From positions 1 through 64,000 of the forward strand of contig JABCPU010000376.1 in NCBI GenBank assembly GCA_016800925.1: a DNA stretch of 64,000 nucleotides. Direction: 5' to 3'. Source of the stretch: Suillus spraguei. Lineage: Eukaryota; Basidiomycota; Agaricomycetes; Boletales; Suillaceae. Of this stretch, positions 33,661-44,899 are shown in pieces. Made by a program: the position numbers and the translations under genes. Below the pieces are notes generated by a model. It was given only the letters and a program-made list of their open reading frames with translations. It was not told the DNA's origin and did no database searches. Positions within the stretch are counted from its first letter, which is position 1, and the number at the start of each line of letters is the position of its first letter.

Positions 33661-36600
33661 TTATGTAGCCATTTCACCCTCATCAGCAGAGGGTTCAACC
33701 TTCACCTCAACATCCATATCATCAGAATCATATTCTGGCACAAGGTTGCCCGGATCATCTGGGTCCACAATTTTGCCGGATGTTTGTGGACCCTCAGGCT
33801 GAATCTGGCTGAGCTCAAATATGAGACCCTCAATGACAGATGCTGGCTGGACTTTCGGAGGCAGAGGCTCCATCCCTGCCATATCCAAGTCAATGAGGGG
33901 AGCAAGTGCAGATGGGAGGGGTGAGATGGACAGGGGGACAGATTGGTCAAGCAAAAAGGTTGCATTGACAGGAGAGTCAGGAAGTGGAAATGAAGGGTGC
34001 TGGTCGATGACTTTGCGACAAAGGCCCTCATGGAGGCGTTGCAGGGTATCAATCTTACCATCCTGCTCCGCCACACAAGCCTCAAGAAGAGCAATTCGAG
34101 CAGCACCATCCCAAATTGCAATTGCCATGGAATGGAGATCCGGAATGGGCACATCGAGTGCTGGACGAGGCACTGCGGTGCTCGAAGACGGAATAGCTAA
34201 GTGAAAGATAAGGTCAGATGGTCATAGAAAATTGGGGTGACTCACTAGCTGGTGCAGGTGCAGGTGTCTTGGGGGCAGTGATTGTCTTGCTGCGCCCACG
34301 GGACTGTGCCTTGGGTGTGGTCACAGCAGGGACAGCTGGAGTGCTGGAGGGGCCACGAGATTGACTGCGAGTTTGGGCTTTGGACTGCGAGGCAGCCAGC
34401 GCATTGGAGGGAGCTCTGGAAGGTGTCCTGGAGTGAGTCTGCTGGGTGGTAGACTTCCCTCGAATGCGTTTGGGCGGGGATCCCATGGATGCTGGGACAC
34501 ATTTAATCTTCTTGGTGGCACAGCAGACACACGACAAACATGGGGCACGGGTCCTCCTGTCCAACCGAGTGGCGCAGGGCCACTTCTCCTGGGTGCAATA
34601 ATGGCAGGGGTTGTTCTGTGGGTTCCATTAGTTGATGGACTCATTGGAATTCATTAGAGTACTCACTGGGCTGGGAATGAGAATATCACCTGTATCAATG
34701 ACTGCAGGTTCCTCCGCCGGAGTGCTGGACATTGCCTGGGGGTCTCAACCACCTCCAGAGGACTGCCGGAGGTGGCCTGACAATAGGTAAGCATAGGCGG
34801 GAGGTCCGGACAAAGAATGATGACTCACCATCACCTTGGGTGGACTGCCGGCAATGAGCTGATGATATATAAGCATTTCTCCAAGTGCCAGACGACAAAA
34901 TATTACTTACCGAAGCAGGACCAAATAATTGCTGCTTCGGGGAATGGGGCGTCCCTACAACAATTGTGGAAGGCCAGGGCACGTTGAGCGCCGGCACTTC
35001 ACTTGAAATAGGCTACAGAAAATTGAGAGAATGAAAACAATGAGCTGGACGACATACCTGAACAATTGTGTCTTCATCATCTTCTGACTCCACAAACACC
35101 TTCGGCTTCACATTGCAAGTTGCCTTGACTCGCTTGCAACCCTTCTTCGCTGACTTTGGAGGTGTGTTATGACCATGCAAAACCAGAGATTAGTAAGAAG
35201 TCCTGGTCTTACATGGGGTTTTACCAAAGGGTTGAAAAGTCAAAGGGGCTTTGCCTCAGCTCATGCGCTGTGCCCCTTACCTGAGTATGTGCCCTTAATT
35301 TCAGATGAAGTCCAAGGGAGAGTTCTGGTGAAGTCCGGATGGAGGGTCTGGACGAACTCTAAGGCAGGATAGCTCGACAGAGCTCCGATGGACTTCCGGA
35401 TGAGCACAGGAATGCGCCGGAACTATTTCCGGAAGGTAGGGAGTAATGGTAACACTACTGGAACAAGCTCCAAGTAGAACGGATGAAAGATGGACCGCTG
35501 GATAAAGTCCAGGGCAGGATAGGAGCAGAGCTCTGGAGGGAAAGATGATTCATAGATGTCAGAGGATAGGATAGGATGGATCCAGAGGACTAGGGGTCCG
35601 AAGGTCTGGAGCTCAGAGGAGGAGCAGAGGAGCAGAGGAGAGGAGCAGATGATTGGATGAGCATAGCTCTGTGGATCTTAGAGGAAGTGTTGGCTACTAG
35701 AGAGGAGTAGGTCTGGATATGGTGTAGAGATAGTATAGACTACTCCAGACAAGGTCCGGAATAGAAACAGACAGTATAAGCCTACCAAAGGTAGAGTCGG
35801 AGGTGAAACAGATGATAGACGGAGATGGACGAAGTCCAAAAAGATTATAGGACATAGGATCAAAGCTCCGGCCTAGGGAGTGATCCCATAGGCCTGAGTC
35901 GGAAGCTTACAAGGGCCGGAGCCCAAGTGCAAGAACGGAAATGGAGTTATATAGACATGATAACAGGATATAGAGTAATCAAAGGAATATACAGAAGTAG
36001 GAACAATGAATCAGACTAAGGTCTGCAGGAGTTGTACTACAAGTATATATACTGTAGGAGCATGCCGGAGGGTAAGTACAGATAGTCCAAGGCTATGTCT
36101 GAAGCATACGGAAACACATTAGTAAGTACAGCGGACATAAGGCTATGAACTCGGAGATGAAGCTTCTACAAAATACTTATCAAGACGGAGGCAGAGATCA
36201 CTGAGAGCCAGAAGCACAGAGATACCCAAAAGCCAGAGACACAGGTATATTCTAAAAGGGGTGATGCGCAGGTGCACAGGAATAGTTCGGATATAAACTC
36301 GGATTGGATATGGACACGGATGGATATAAAATTGGAGTGGATGGGTGGATTGGATATGTGAACTGGATTGGATGGGTGGATCAGATATGTGTAGATTGGG
36401 TGTCTGGATGTCTATGGATTGGATTTGATCTAGACCTGAATGTACAGTATATGACAAGGTGAGGAAGAGTGTCTGGACATCATGGGGGACTTCCTCTTCC
36501 TGCTCCCTTCCACCTCCGGCTCTAGGTCAGCAACAACCGCCTTACCTTTTCCTTTGTCCGGAGCTCAGAGGTGGCATGGGTAGAAGAACCAGCGACATTG

Positions 36601-37074
36601 CCAGCGATGACAGGTGGGGAGGGAAGGTCAACAGTGATTGGGCCAATGGAAGGGTTAGGCATGACAGGGAGATCACCTGAATGGTCACCTAATGCCTCCC
36701 AGGCGCAAATCTTGCTGTGCCAGGAGTGTTTCAACACCAGGGGGTCGTCATGGCCAATGCTGTGCCAGTTGGGCCACACCCGGGAGTCATGGACCTGACT
36801 CTCATCAACTCCTTGGAGCAGGATGCAATGATGCCAGGCATGTAAGGCCCTTTCTCATGCTCCTGGACTATCTCAGCCTACACAGATCTTAGAAAAACCA
36901 AAAGTAAAATTAACACATGAATGGTACTTACCACAAGATTAGTGACTTGTGCTGTCAGAGCAAGGTGGGCTTGGCCAGTGCCAGCAGGCATGAGCCACCC
37001 CTGGCGATGATGCCCACAATCTGAGCAGTGGTTGCCTTGAGACCGGCCAAAGAGGTTTGAACTGGAGTAGACAT
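33661..37074 (-). pseudogene. Cysteine-cluster protein, copy A, split by a solo LTR
   Basis: ATG at 37074-37072 opens 'STPVQTSLAGLKATTAQIVG', then an intron and 'VQEHEKGPYMPGIIASCSKE', 'HSWHSKICAWEALGDHSGD', an acidic 'VESEDDEDTIVQ', and 'PCHYCTQEKWPC' with 'CVCCATKKIKC' (about 34500-34612). Each of the last two has C-x2-C-x6-C spacing. The C-terminal exon (34173-33661) has a helical register ('ARIALLEACVAEQDGKIDTL') and an acidic tail, ending at TAA 33661-33663. Frame slips occur near the first exons, and an LTR (35165-36456) interrupts the gene. The inverted copy at 59815-61944 lacks this LTR. A chromatin or DNA-binding role is inferred from the cluster only. Confidence 0.7.
35165..36456. 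mobile_element. Solo LTR, family B, 1,292 bp, with perfect AGGTG duplication
   Basis: It starts TGTTATGACCATGCAAAACC and ends CAGTATATGACA. AGGTG flanks it on both sides (35160-35164 and 36457-36461). The inverted copy of the host gene at about 60430 has the uninterrupted site. A truncated relative is at 41393-42497. The LTR is dense in TCCGGA/GTCCGGA words. Confidence 0.93.
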
Positions 37075-37293
37075 TTAGATTGAGTTGAAAGATGTGAAAA
37101 GCTTGAGATAAGTTTGAAATCTGTTATCACTAGGATGAAGTTTCAAAAGAAACCAGACAATTGAAGGATGATCTTGATAAGCATTGATTGTTTGTCTTTG
37201 TTTGGTCATGGTTCAACTTTCAGCCATTGCCAGCCATGTGTTGAACTTCGAAGTTATCAGTTATCAATCAGTTTGATCAGTTGATCAGACATC

Positions 37294-37556
37294 ATGAGAT
37301 CTCAACCAGCAGTCAGATTTTATGAACCTCCGGTCACTGAATACAACTCAATGGATGTGGATGACTCAACCGAGTCCCGGATTTCACTAGGTATGTTGTG
37401 CTTTCAGTACAGCTCTCAATTGACCGGAGATGGACCAGATGCACTGGATGATGTATACCTTGGGCCGGATGATGAAACTGAGTCCCGGATTTCATCAGGT
37501 ATGCGTTGCTTTCAGTATATCTTCCAATTGACTGGACATTTATTAGATGCATGTGA
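37294..37556 (+). pseudogene. 5' part of the YLGPDDE-repeat gene, copy A, cut by Ty3 sequence
   Basis: ATG 37294 opens 'MRSQPAVRFYEPPVTEYNSM' and 'DALDDVYLGPDDETESRISS', matching the minus-strand gene at 58646-59600. It is divergent from the cysteine-cluster gene starting at 37074, the same arrangement as at 59.6-59.8 kb. Homology stops near 37556 ('ttattagatgcatgtga'), where reverse transcriptase sequence of a Ty3 element begins. The long ORF 37294-38073 is therefore a chance fusion of the two. Confidence 0.75.
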
Positions 37557-39194
37557 TGCCTTCCTTGGATTCGCTAATTTCTATCGTCATTTCATCTTCA
37601 ATTACTCGGATATCGTGGTCCCCCTTACTCGACTCACTCGCAAGGGCGTCACTTGGAACTTTTCTGAGGACTGCCAGAAATCATTTGACGCACTCAAGAA
37701 AGCCTTTACTTCTGCTCCAGTGCTGACACATTGGATTCTGGATGTTCCTATAGTTGTCGAAACTGATGCCTCAGATTATGCTATCGCTGGAATATTGTCC
37801 ATTGTATGCCCAGACTCGGAACTTCGTCCGGTAGCATTTTACTCCCGGACATTGTCCGGTGCAGAACTCAACTATGATGTCCATGATAAGGAACTACTAG
37901 CCATCTATGCTGCATTCCGAACCTGGCGGCATTACCTAGAAGGCTCGTCCGAGCCTATAGATGTTGTCATGGACCACAAGAACCTTGAGTACTTCTCCAC
38001 CACCAAACTCCTATCCCGTCATCAGGCCCGCTGGTCTGAGTTCCTCCATCAGTTCAACCTCGTTATCCATTAACATCCTGGAAAACTCGGAGTCAAGCCA
38101 GATTCCCTCACTAGACGATGGGATGTCTACCCTAAAGAGGGGGATAAGGACTATGCTCAGATTAACCCTCACAACCTCCATCCAATATTCACTTTGGAAC
38201 AATTAGCTTCGTCCCTACAAGCTTCTATTTTAGAAACTCCAGTCCTTAGAGCAGCTGTGCTTATGGACACCAAACACCTCCAGAAAGACATTCTGATAGC
38301 ACTCCCTAATGACCCCATTGCACAAATGCACTTTCCAGTCCCTTCGGATCCGAGATGGACAATAGATGATGGTGGATTCCTTTGTTGTGACAACCACATC
38401 TACGTTCCGGATACCAATGATCTACAACTTTGCATCCTCCGGAATTGCCATGACCACCCCAGCAGGACAATTGGTCTGAACTACTGCCCCTTGCAGAGTT
38501 TGCATATAATAATGCTCCAAGTGCCACTACTGGAGTTTCACCCTTCTTTGCCAATAAGGGTTATCATCCGAACATTTCCATTCATCCGGAATGCGACCTA
38601 TCCTCCATCCGTGCCCAGGAATATGCCCTAGACCTTAACACACTTCACCAGTTTCTCTGAGAAGAGATGTCCGAAGCTCAGAAGCACTATCAAGGACCTA
38701 CAGATGCTAAAAGACAACCCGCTCTGGATTTTCGGATTGGAGAACAAGTCTTCATCAAAGCCAAGTACTTCTGCTCCACTCGTCCATCGAAGAAACTTTC
38801 GGAAAAGAATTTGGGACCATTCGAAATTATATCCCGCCCGGGTACTCATTCCTTCGCCATCTGACTTCCAGATTCTATGTGTTCCGTACATCCTGTATTC
38901 CATGTCTCACAGTTAGAGTCAGCGGTTCCGAACACCATTCCTAATCGCATCCAACCTCCTCCGCCACCAGTTGAAGTCAATGGAGAACCGGAGTATGAGA
39001 TATCCGAAATCCTGGACTCTAAACTGGACCGTCGTAGACACCATTGCCAACTCCTATACCTTGTCCGTTGGTCCGGATATGAAGGAACGGACAAAGAAAC
39101 TTCCTGGTTACTTGCCACAGAACTCGGAAACACATCGGATCTTGTAGCAGATTTCCACTCAGCATATCTGGACAAACCTGGTCCCATGGCTTGA
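37557..39194 (+). pseudogene. Ty3/gypsy chromovirus pol fragment (RT end, RNase H, IN end, chromodomain)
   Basis: It starts inside reverse transcriptase at 'FLGFANFYRHFIFNYSDIVV', then 'VVETDASDYAIAGILS' and 'YDVHDKELLAIYAAF' (RNase H) to about 38070, where the first frame ends. 'PDSLTRRWDVYPK' follows in another frame. Near 38455 'HDHP' (end of the integrase zinc finger) is followed almost directly by '[20 protein letters not shown]', which belongs after the integrase catalytic core, so that core is deleted. Next are 'KLSEKNLGPFEIISRPGTHS' and 'HPVFHVSQLE' with stops and frame shifts. The chromodomain ends it ('EISEILDSK', 'QLLYLVRWSGYEGTDKETSW', 39000-39110). Gag, protease and most of RT are missing. 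It cannot transpose by itself. Confidence 0.9.
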
Positions 39195-39350
39195 AAAGTA
39201 CATAACGAAATATAAGTACATTGAGGGCAGTAGCGGAAATCCAGATCCGGACTAAGCACCAGTCTCCATTTCACCTCCGGCACCTCCAGTCTCTTCCCCA
39301 GTCCCATCTGCCATCTCTCCTCCAGTCTCATCCACCACCTCTTCCCCAAT

Positions 39351-40135
39351 CTACTCACCAGCGCCATCCTTGTCGGATCCGGCAGAAACGGAAAGCCTAA
39401 ATCTGGTCTGGATTTCCTCAATGAGTAGGGCCTGGAACTCCCTCTGTTGCTGAAGGAAGGCCTCCATGGTAGAGCTCATCCGCTCCATGGCAATCCGACT
39501 CCCTTCCACTGCCACAATACCATCTTGGAGGAGTCCATTAGTCTGTGCCAGCTCAGCAATGATGCCATTGGCAGTGGCCACCCAAGCCTGATCATCATAT
39601 TCGACGACATCCTCATCTGTACCTTCAATAGTCACTGGATTAGAGAAAACATCCCCATCCGCCACATCCGGAGTAGGGCTCTTCTGACGGCACTTGCCTT
39701 TGCCCTTCAGAGACGGAGTACCAGCAGGACGCTGCCTCTTCTGGCCCTTGGGTCCCTTAACAAATCCGGGCCTTCCAGGACAAGTGGCCTTGTCCTTCCG
39801 GCAGACGTCACAGGACTTAATCTACAAAACATTGAAATCAGCAGATCCGAAGGGTTTCGGACAACTCACCAAGGCATTCTTCTCAGCATCACCCCACTGG
39901 CACATCCGGTCCTTAGTGACGCAATGGGAGCAGTACCCATCCTTTGCTCCAGATGCAGGAGCAGCCTTGGCCTTGCCAATCCATTAGTATCCAGATCTGG
40001 AAGAGTCCACATCACTCACCCGAGCCTCAATGAGAGCCCTCTGCCTCTTTTCCTCCATTTCCCTCTGGATCTCTGCCAACTCAATCTGCTTCAACTCCTC
40101 CTGCTTTTTCCGCTCCTCTGCCTCAGCATTGTCCT
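39351..40135 (-). CDS. Cysteine-cluster protein, antisense downstream of the Ty3 pol
   Basis: Reading on the minus strand: an incomplete Glu/Lys-rich helical stretch (about 40020-40130), then 'YCSHCVTKDRMCQW' (C-x2-C-x6-C), an intron near 39823-39870 (GTGAGT...GTAG), 'SCDVCRKDKATC' (C-x2-C-x6-C) with a basic tail 'GQKRQRPAGTPS', and an acidic helical C-terminus ending at 39351 ('TRFRLSVSAGSDKDGAGE'). The two half-clusters resemble a split Zn2Cys6 motif. The 5' end is cut near 40135 where an unrelated gag begins, so it is partial. Its position, antisense after a chromodomain pol, parallels the intact gene at 19269-20486, which lies antisense between gag and the 3' LTR of its element. Confidence 0.65.
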
Positions 40136-40623
40136 TTTTTCATACATTTGGATCTCTCCATATCTAAGTTGAGGCCATCTTGGAAGAATTGAATCTTCAT
40201 TGCATCGTCGGTGATGTGGGCCTTGGCTGCAAGTGCCTCGAAGTCAGCGATATAGGTATGGAGGTCGCCGCTTCCTTGTTTGAGGTCTCTGAGCTTTGTT
40301 AATGCGGTCCCTCTGGTATCCACTGGTTCAAATGCTTCATTGAAGCTTTTCATAAAATCTTTTAATGTCCTGTAACCAACCTTTTGTCCAGAGGAGTCGG
40401 TTGACTGAGCATGAGCAAGGAATTGTTCTTTCCAAGATTTGGCGTTTTTCTTGGTCATGAAGGATGTAATGAAAATGATCTTCTGCTTGTCAGTGGTGTA
40501 GAGCTTTTCGTTGATATCAAAACATAGATTGCATGATTGGATGAACTCCAAAGAGTTGTCACGATCTCTGTTAAAGCTGGTTGGGAGACTGATTTTGTAT
40601 TCAAATTCTTTGGTGGTCATCAT
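40136..40623 (-). pseudogene. Ty3/gypsy gag fragment
   Basis: ATG at 40623 opens 'EFEYKISLPTSFNRDRDNSL', then 'FITSFMTKKNAKSWKEQFLA' and 'FMKSFNEAFEPVDTRGTALT', then 'KLRDLKQGSGDLHTYIADFE', a typical retrotransposon capsid (Retrotrans_gag) layout. It stops abruptly near 40136 at the junction with the cysteine-cluster gene, so zinc knuckle and pol are lost. The family C LTR at 40759-41233 lies upstream in the right orientation to be its 5' LTR. Confidence 0.82.
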
Positions 40624-40758
40624 GATGGTGATTCGTCTGGTGAGTTATACTTTCTCCGTGCCTACATGTGCTGTCTTGCTGTCCGTTAGGGCTTTATCAG
40701 GTTTCAGGGTTCAGGGTCGAAGACTGGATAGTCGACGATCAGGTGGACTTTAATCTTT

Positions 40759-41233
40759 TGTTATGAACTGGGGTGGCATCACCAGCGACAGTGAAAAGAC
40801 ACAGACGGTCTGCTGGGAAGCTCTACAATGTCCAGAAGAGGACAAGGTGAAAGTACAAGGAACGCGTTCCGAGTACTATCAAGGGTTCGGCCTCAAAGAC
40901 AAGTCTAAGAGGTTCTATGAGAATAGAGACTAAGGCTAAGGAGTGCTTAGACTTAGAGACGATTCAAGACGACTTAGGTTGGAGACCTAAGCAAAGGATA
41001 TTCCAGGTAAAACCCAGTAAGATTAAAGTAAAGTATACAAGCATAATACAATGTGCTTAAATAGACCAATATGTGCACACGGACCAAGAGAGAGACGTGA
41101 GAATGTACGTGCGTATCCAAAGAAGGAAGGCAACTATAGTACAGATGCATTGAGCATATGAGTCAGAGTCATGTTATGTAATATACAAAGTAAAGGAGAC
41201 AGAAAATGAATAGGGGCATGTACGACTGTAACA
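40759..41233 (-). mobile_element. Family C LTR (475 bp), probable 5' LTR of the gag fragment
   Basis: It is near-identical to the solo LTR at 16300-16773, with TGTTATGAACTGGGGTGGCA at the left and CGACTGTAACA at the right. No target duplication is present (left TCTTT, right GTGAG), as expected if the other end of the element has been lost. Confidence 0.9.
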
Positions 41234-41392
41234 GTGAGTTGCCATGGTTAGTGAAGATGCCGCCTGAACTAGCATCATATGTAGCGGTACTACCATGGTT
41301 GAAACAATGCTTGGAATGTAGCATCTAGTGAGCGATGATGAGTGATAATGTTAGCGGTAGCGGTAAGGTGCGAGTGGTGCAAAGAAACAGTA
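41234..41392 (-). mobile_element. Family A LTR scrap
   Basis: A diverged segment contains 'gccgcctgaactagc', 'gtagcggtactac' and 'gtgcaaagaaacagta', matching the middle of family A LTRs. It is cut on the left by the family C LTR and on the right by the family B LTR. Confidence 0.75.
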
Positions 41393-42497
41393 TGTTACAA
41401 CCATGCAAAACTGGGGCTACTAAGAAGTCCTGGTCTTACATGGGGTTGTACCGGAGGGACGGAAAGTCGAAGGGGCTTGGCCTCAGCTTGTATAATGTGC
41501 CCCTTTCCTGAGTATGTGCCCTTAATTTCGGATGAAGTCCAAGGGGGAGTTATAGTGAAGTCTGGATGGAGTCTGGATGAACTCTGTAGGACAGGATAGC
41601 TTGATAGAGCTCTGAAGGACTTCCGGATGAGCGCGGGAACGAGCTGGAACTATTTCCGATGGTAGGAGTAATGGTAAGACTACTGGAACAAGTTCCAAGT
41701 AGAATAGATGAAGGATGGACTCCTGGACAAAGTCCAGGGCAGGATAGGAGCAAAGCTCTGGAGGGAAAGATGATCCATAGATGTCGGAGGATAGGATAGG
41801 ATAGATCCAGAGAACCAGAGGTCCGAAGGTCTGGAGCTCGGAGGAGCGGAAGAGCAAGGGGTGGATGATCGGATGATCAGACGAGCTTAGCTCTATGGAT
41901 CTTAGGGGAGGTGTTAACTACTAGAGAGGAGTAGGTCCGGATATAGTGTAGAGGTAGTATAGACTACTCTGGACAAGGTCCGGAATAGAAACAGACAGGA
42001 TACCAAGGTAGAGTCGGAGGTGAATCGGATCAGAGATAGGAAACAGATGAAGTCCAAAAGGATATAGGACAAAGGATCAAGGCTCCAGCCTAGGGAATGA
42101 TCCCATAGGTCTGAATCGGAAGCTTACAAGGGCCAGAGCCCAAGTGTGAGAACGGAAACAGATTTATATAGACATGGTAACAAGATACAGAAGTCAAAGG
42201 AATATACAGAAGTAGGAAAGCAATGATCAGATTGAGGTCTGCAGGAGTTGTACTACAAGTTTATATACTGTAGGTAGCATGCCAGAAGGCAAGTAAGGAT
42301 AGTCCAAGGCTATGTTTGAGGCATTGCGGAACACAAGGCTATGAACTCAGAAATAAGACTTGTACGAAATATCTTATCAAGACAGAAGGTCAAGATAACC
42401 GAAAGCCGGACACAGGTAATAACCTAAAAGGAGTAATGTGCAGGTGCGCGGGAATTTCGGATATGAGCATGGATCGGATATGGACATGGATCGGATA
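41393..42497. mobile_element. Family B LTR, truncated
   Basis: It begins TGTTACAACCATGCAAAACT and follows the LTR at 35165-36456 to the 'ggatcggatatggacatgga' zone, where similarity fades near 42497. The terminal ~150 bp and the CA end are missing. Confidence 0.85.
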
Positions 42498-42960
42498 TGA
42501 ATGATGAGTCCACCACCCATTGTGCCTTCGGCACAGGAAGCAAAAGGAGTGCTTCACACTCCTTTTGCTCCCTGGCCAAGGCTTCATCCTAATAATTCTG
42601 TTTGCCTTCCTGGCCTTGGCTTCATCCCAATAATTTTCTTTTGCCCAAGGCACAGAAAGCCAAAAAGAGTGCTTCCCACTCTTTTTGGCTTTCTGGCCTT
42701 GGCTTCATCCTAATAATTATCTTCAATCATGATAATAGGTTTTGAAATAAATTATAACTTTGACCAATATTTTGACAGAAGTAAAAGTACCACATCACCA
42801 TCTTTGTGAGTTTACATTGCCCATCTCATCCTCATGTCATTGCATTTGATTTTGATTTTTTTTTAAATTATTTACTGTAAACTATTAACTTGAATAAATC
42901 TTTGTGTCAAGTTTTAATAGGGGGCAACAGTATTAAGTTGTCACACAACAAAATCATGCA
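42498..42960. other. No gene; short inverted words and AT-rich sequence
   Basis: Around 42520-42710 the words 'gcacaggaagcaaaaggagtgcttcacactccttttgct' and 'aaagccaaaaagagtgcttcccactctttttggctt' form small hairpins and repeat the phrase 'ctggccttggcttcatcc'. The phrase recurs near 43620-43650. The rest is AT-rich with no gene. Confidence 0.5.
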
Positions 42961-43200
42961 AGTATCCCATCTCCCATCTCCCATCTCCCCATCTCCCATC
43001 TCCCATCTCCCATCTTCCCATCTCCCATCTCCCATCTCCCATCTCCCATCTCCCATCTCCCATCTCCCATCTCCCCCATATCTCCTGTCTCCCATCTCTT
43101 GTCTCATGTCTCCTGTCTCTCCCATCTCCTGTCTCCTGCATCACCCATATCTCCTGTCTCCTGCACCTCCCACATCTCCCATCTCCTGCCTTCCATCTCC
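42961..43200. repeat. CCCATCT heptamer microsatellite
   Basis: About 240 bp of mostly perfect tandem CCCATCT (TCCCATC) units degrade to the right into 'tcctgtctcc' variants. ORFs on both strands across it are repeat artefacts. Confidence 0.95.
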
Positions 43201-44704
43201 CATGCCTTCATTCTCTCCTCCCCATGCTCTTCTGTCCCCCCATCTCTGCATCCTAATGATCATAGCAGCTTTTGAAACAAATAAAATGATTTTTCAAATG
43301 ACAAAGTTCAGATTCTTTGATAGCCAAAAATATAATAATCAATCTAAGAGAAATCTATCAGAAGATGTTTCCTGAGGGTGGGGAGGACACTTCCAGCCTG
43401 CTGGCAACTTCCAACCTGGTATTGGTGCCTGATGGAGTAGCTTGTCATAGGTATCAACCTGTTCCTGACAACTTGACCATGGTGCCACCACTCCTTCCAG
43501 CCCCTGATGAGTTCCTTCTGTTTTTACCTATCAGCCATCTTCTGCAATTGCACTCATTTTTGGCTTTGCACTCCTTTGCACTCCTTTTTAGCTTCACTTT
43601 TGGCTGCACACTCCCTTTGGCTCCCTGGCCTTGGCTCCATCCTAATAATTTGGTTTTACCCCAGCTTCAGACAACCCATGGCAAATTCCACCAGCTGCGT
43701 AGTCATGTGACCAAATCACGCATCATGCAATCACGCAATCACACAATGGGACAACAGTGTCAGCACTCAAAAAAACCATGCGAGAAAGTAAGTGAGCTAA
43801 CTGAAAAAATGTGGCCTTTAGCAAAAACCACATGGCCCTATGTGACGTATGCGAAAGCTACACGAGCTAGCGACAACTTTCACACCTTTCCCCCCTTACT
43901 TCTTAGATAAGCTTGTAGTAAACTTAGTGCCAGTTGTAGTTGAAAATTTGTGTTGTAATGTCTTATTTGCTGCTGGTTGAAAAAGTCACATGACTGTGGG
44001 TAAATTATGTTCGCATTTTTCAGTCACACAGTGTGGGAATTACCCCACAACATCCAAAACATCACCCAATATAGTATATCCCACAAATGATAATCTTCCG
44101 CACCTCTGCAGCCTCACCACCACACTACAGTGGCTCCACCTTTATATATGAGTAGTATTTTGGTATATATATGTGGATATAATATAATAGACCGCTTTTT
44201 TTCTATTGGAGTACCTGTTCCTTTACCAGGGCCTTTTCAACATAGGGTAGAATATGAAACACTTTCGCACTTTCCCCCCCTTTACTAGGAAAGTGTCCCA
44301 GGGTATTCAGAACATGTTTATGAGTATATATGAAGTGATTCCAGTCTTGATTTGACCCTCTGAAGTGCCCTACATCAATAGACATAGTATAAATATATGA
44401 AAACACAAAACATATTCCAAGTGATCATTTCTAGGTGGATATAATTGGACAAATGATTACCAGCATCTATTCAACAATAGGAACAATGTGTTAGGAGCCT
44501 AGGACTATAGGAGAACACCTTGTTACATAGTGTACCCCTCTCTCCTGGTGGTTTACCCTCTGTGAAATTTTTCCTGTAGGACTGGACCCCAAGTAGGGTA
44601 GTTGGTCTATTCCTAAGCATATTTAGAGCATATCGATTATATAGCTAGCCCAGGACACACACAGTATCCTTCTGCAGGCACAAAAACATGACAAATCATA
44701 TTTT
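43201..44704. other. No firm gene
   Basis: A 197-codon plus-strand ORF at 43317-43910 has no recognisable motif and biased Leu/Phe content from the 'ctggccttggctc' phrases, so I do not treat it as a gene. The sequence 'actttcgcactttcccccc' near 44262 echoes 'aactttcacacctttcccccc' near 43875 and may mark an old repeat. Confidence 0.4.
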
Positions 44705-44823
44705 GATATTTTCATGTTTTTCAGTGTCTTACCCTTGCACATATGATCCTGTACCACTGATCATATATGAGCAGGGGTGATCATGTGTACAAGGGTAAGA
44801 TACTGAAAAACATGAAAAATGCC
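44705..44823. repeat. Inverted repeat (hairpin), about 119 bp
   Basis: The left arm 'catgtttttcagtgtcttac' near 44714 and the right arm 'gtaagatactgaaaaacatg' near 44796 are reverse complements with one change, and pairing continues inward through 'ccttgcacatatgatc' against 'gatcatgtgtacaagg'. It could be a small foldback element. It is AT-rich and non-coding. Confidence 0.8.
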
Positions 44824-44899
44824 AACAATGCAATACTCTAATTATATGTCCCTGTAAAAGGATTATGTATATATTCTAGAGTGGCTAGGTGATAGATAT

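Noticed and set aside
37294..38073. 259-residue ORF as one gene
   Set aside because: The first ~88 codons match the YLGPDDE gene and the rest is Ty3 reverse transcriptase/RNase H; it is a chance fusion at about 37556.
42890..43375. 161-codon ORF and minus-strand ORFs across the CCCATCT array, and the array as a telomere
   Set aside because: The ORFs are translations of a heptamer microsatellite, and the unit does not match the TTAGGG-type fungal telomere repeat.
43317..43910. 197-codon plus-strand ORF
   Set aside because: No motif, composition driven by short repeated phrases, no homologous second copy in the window.
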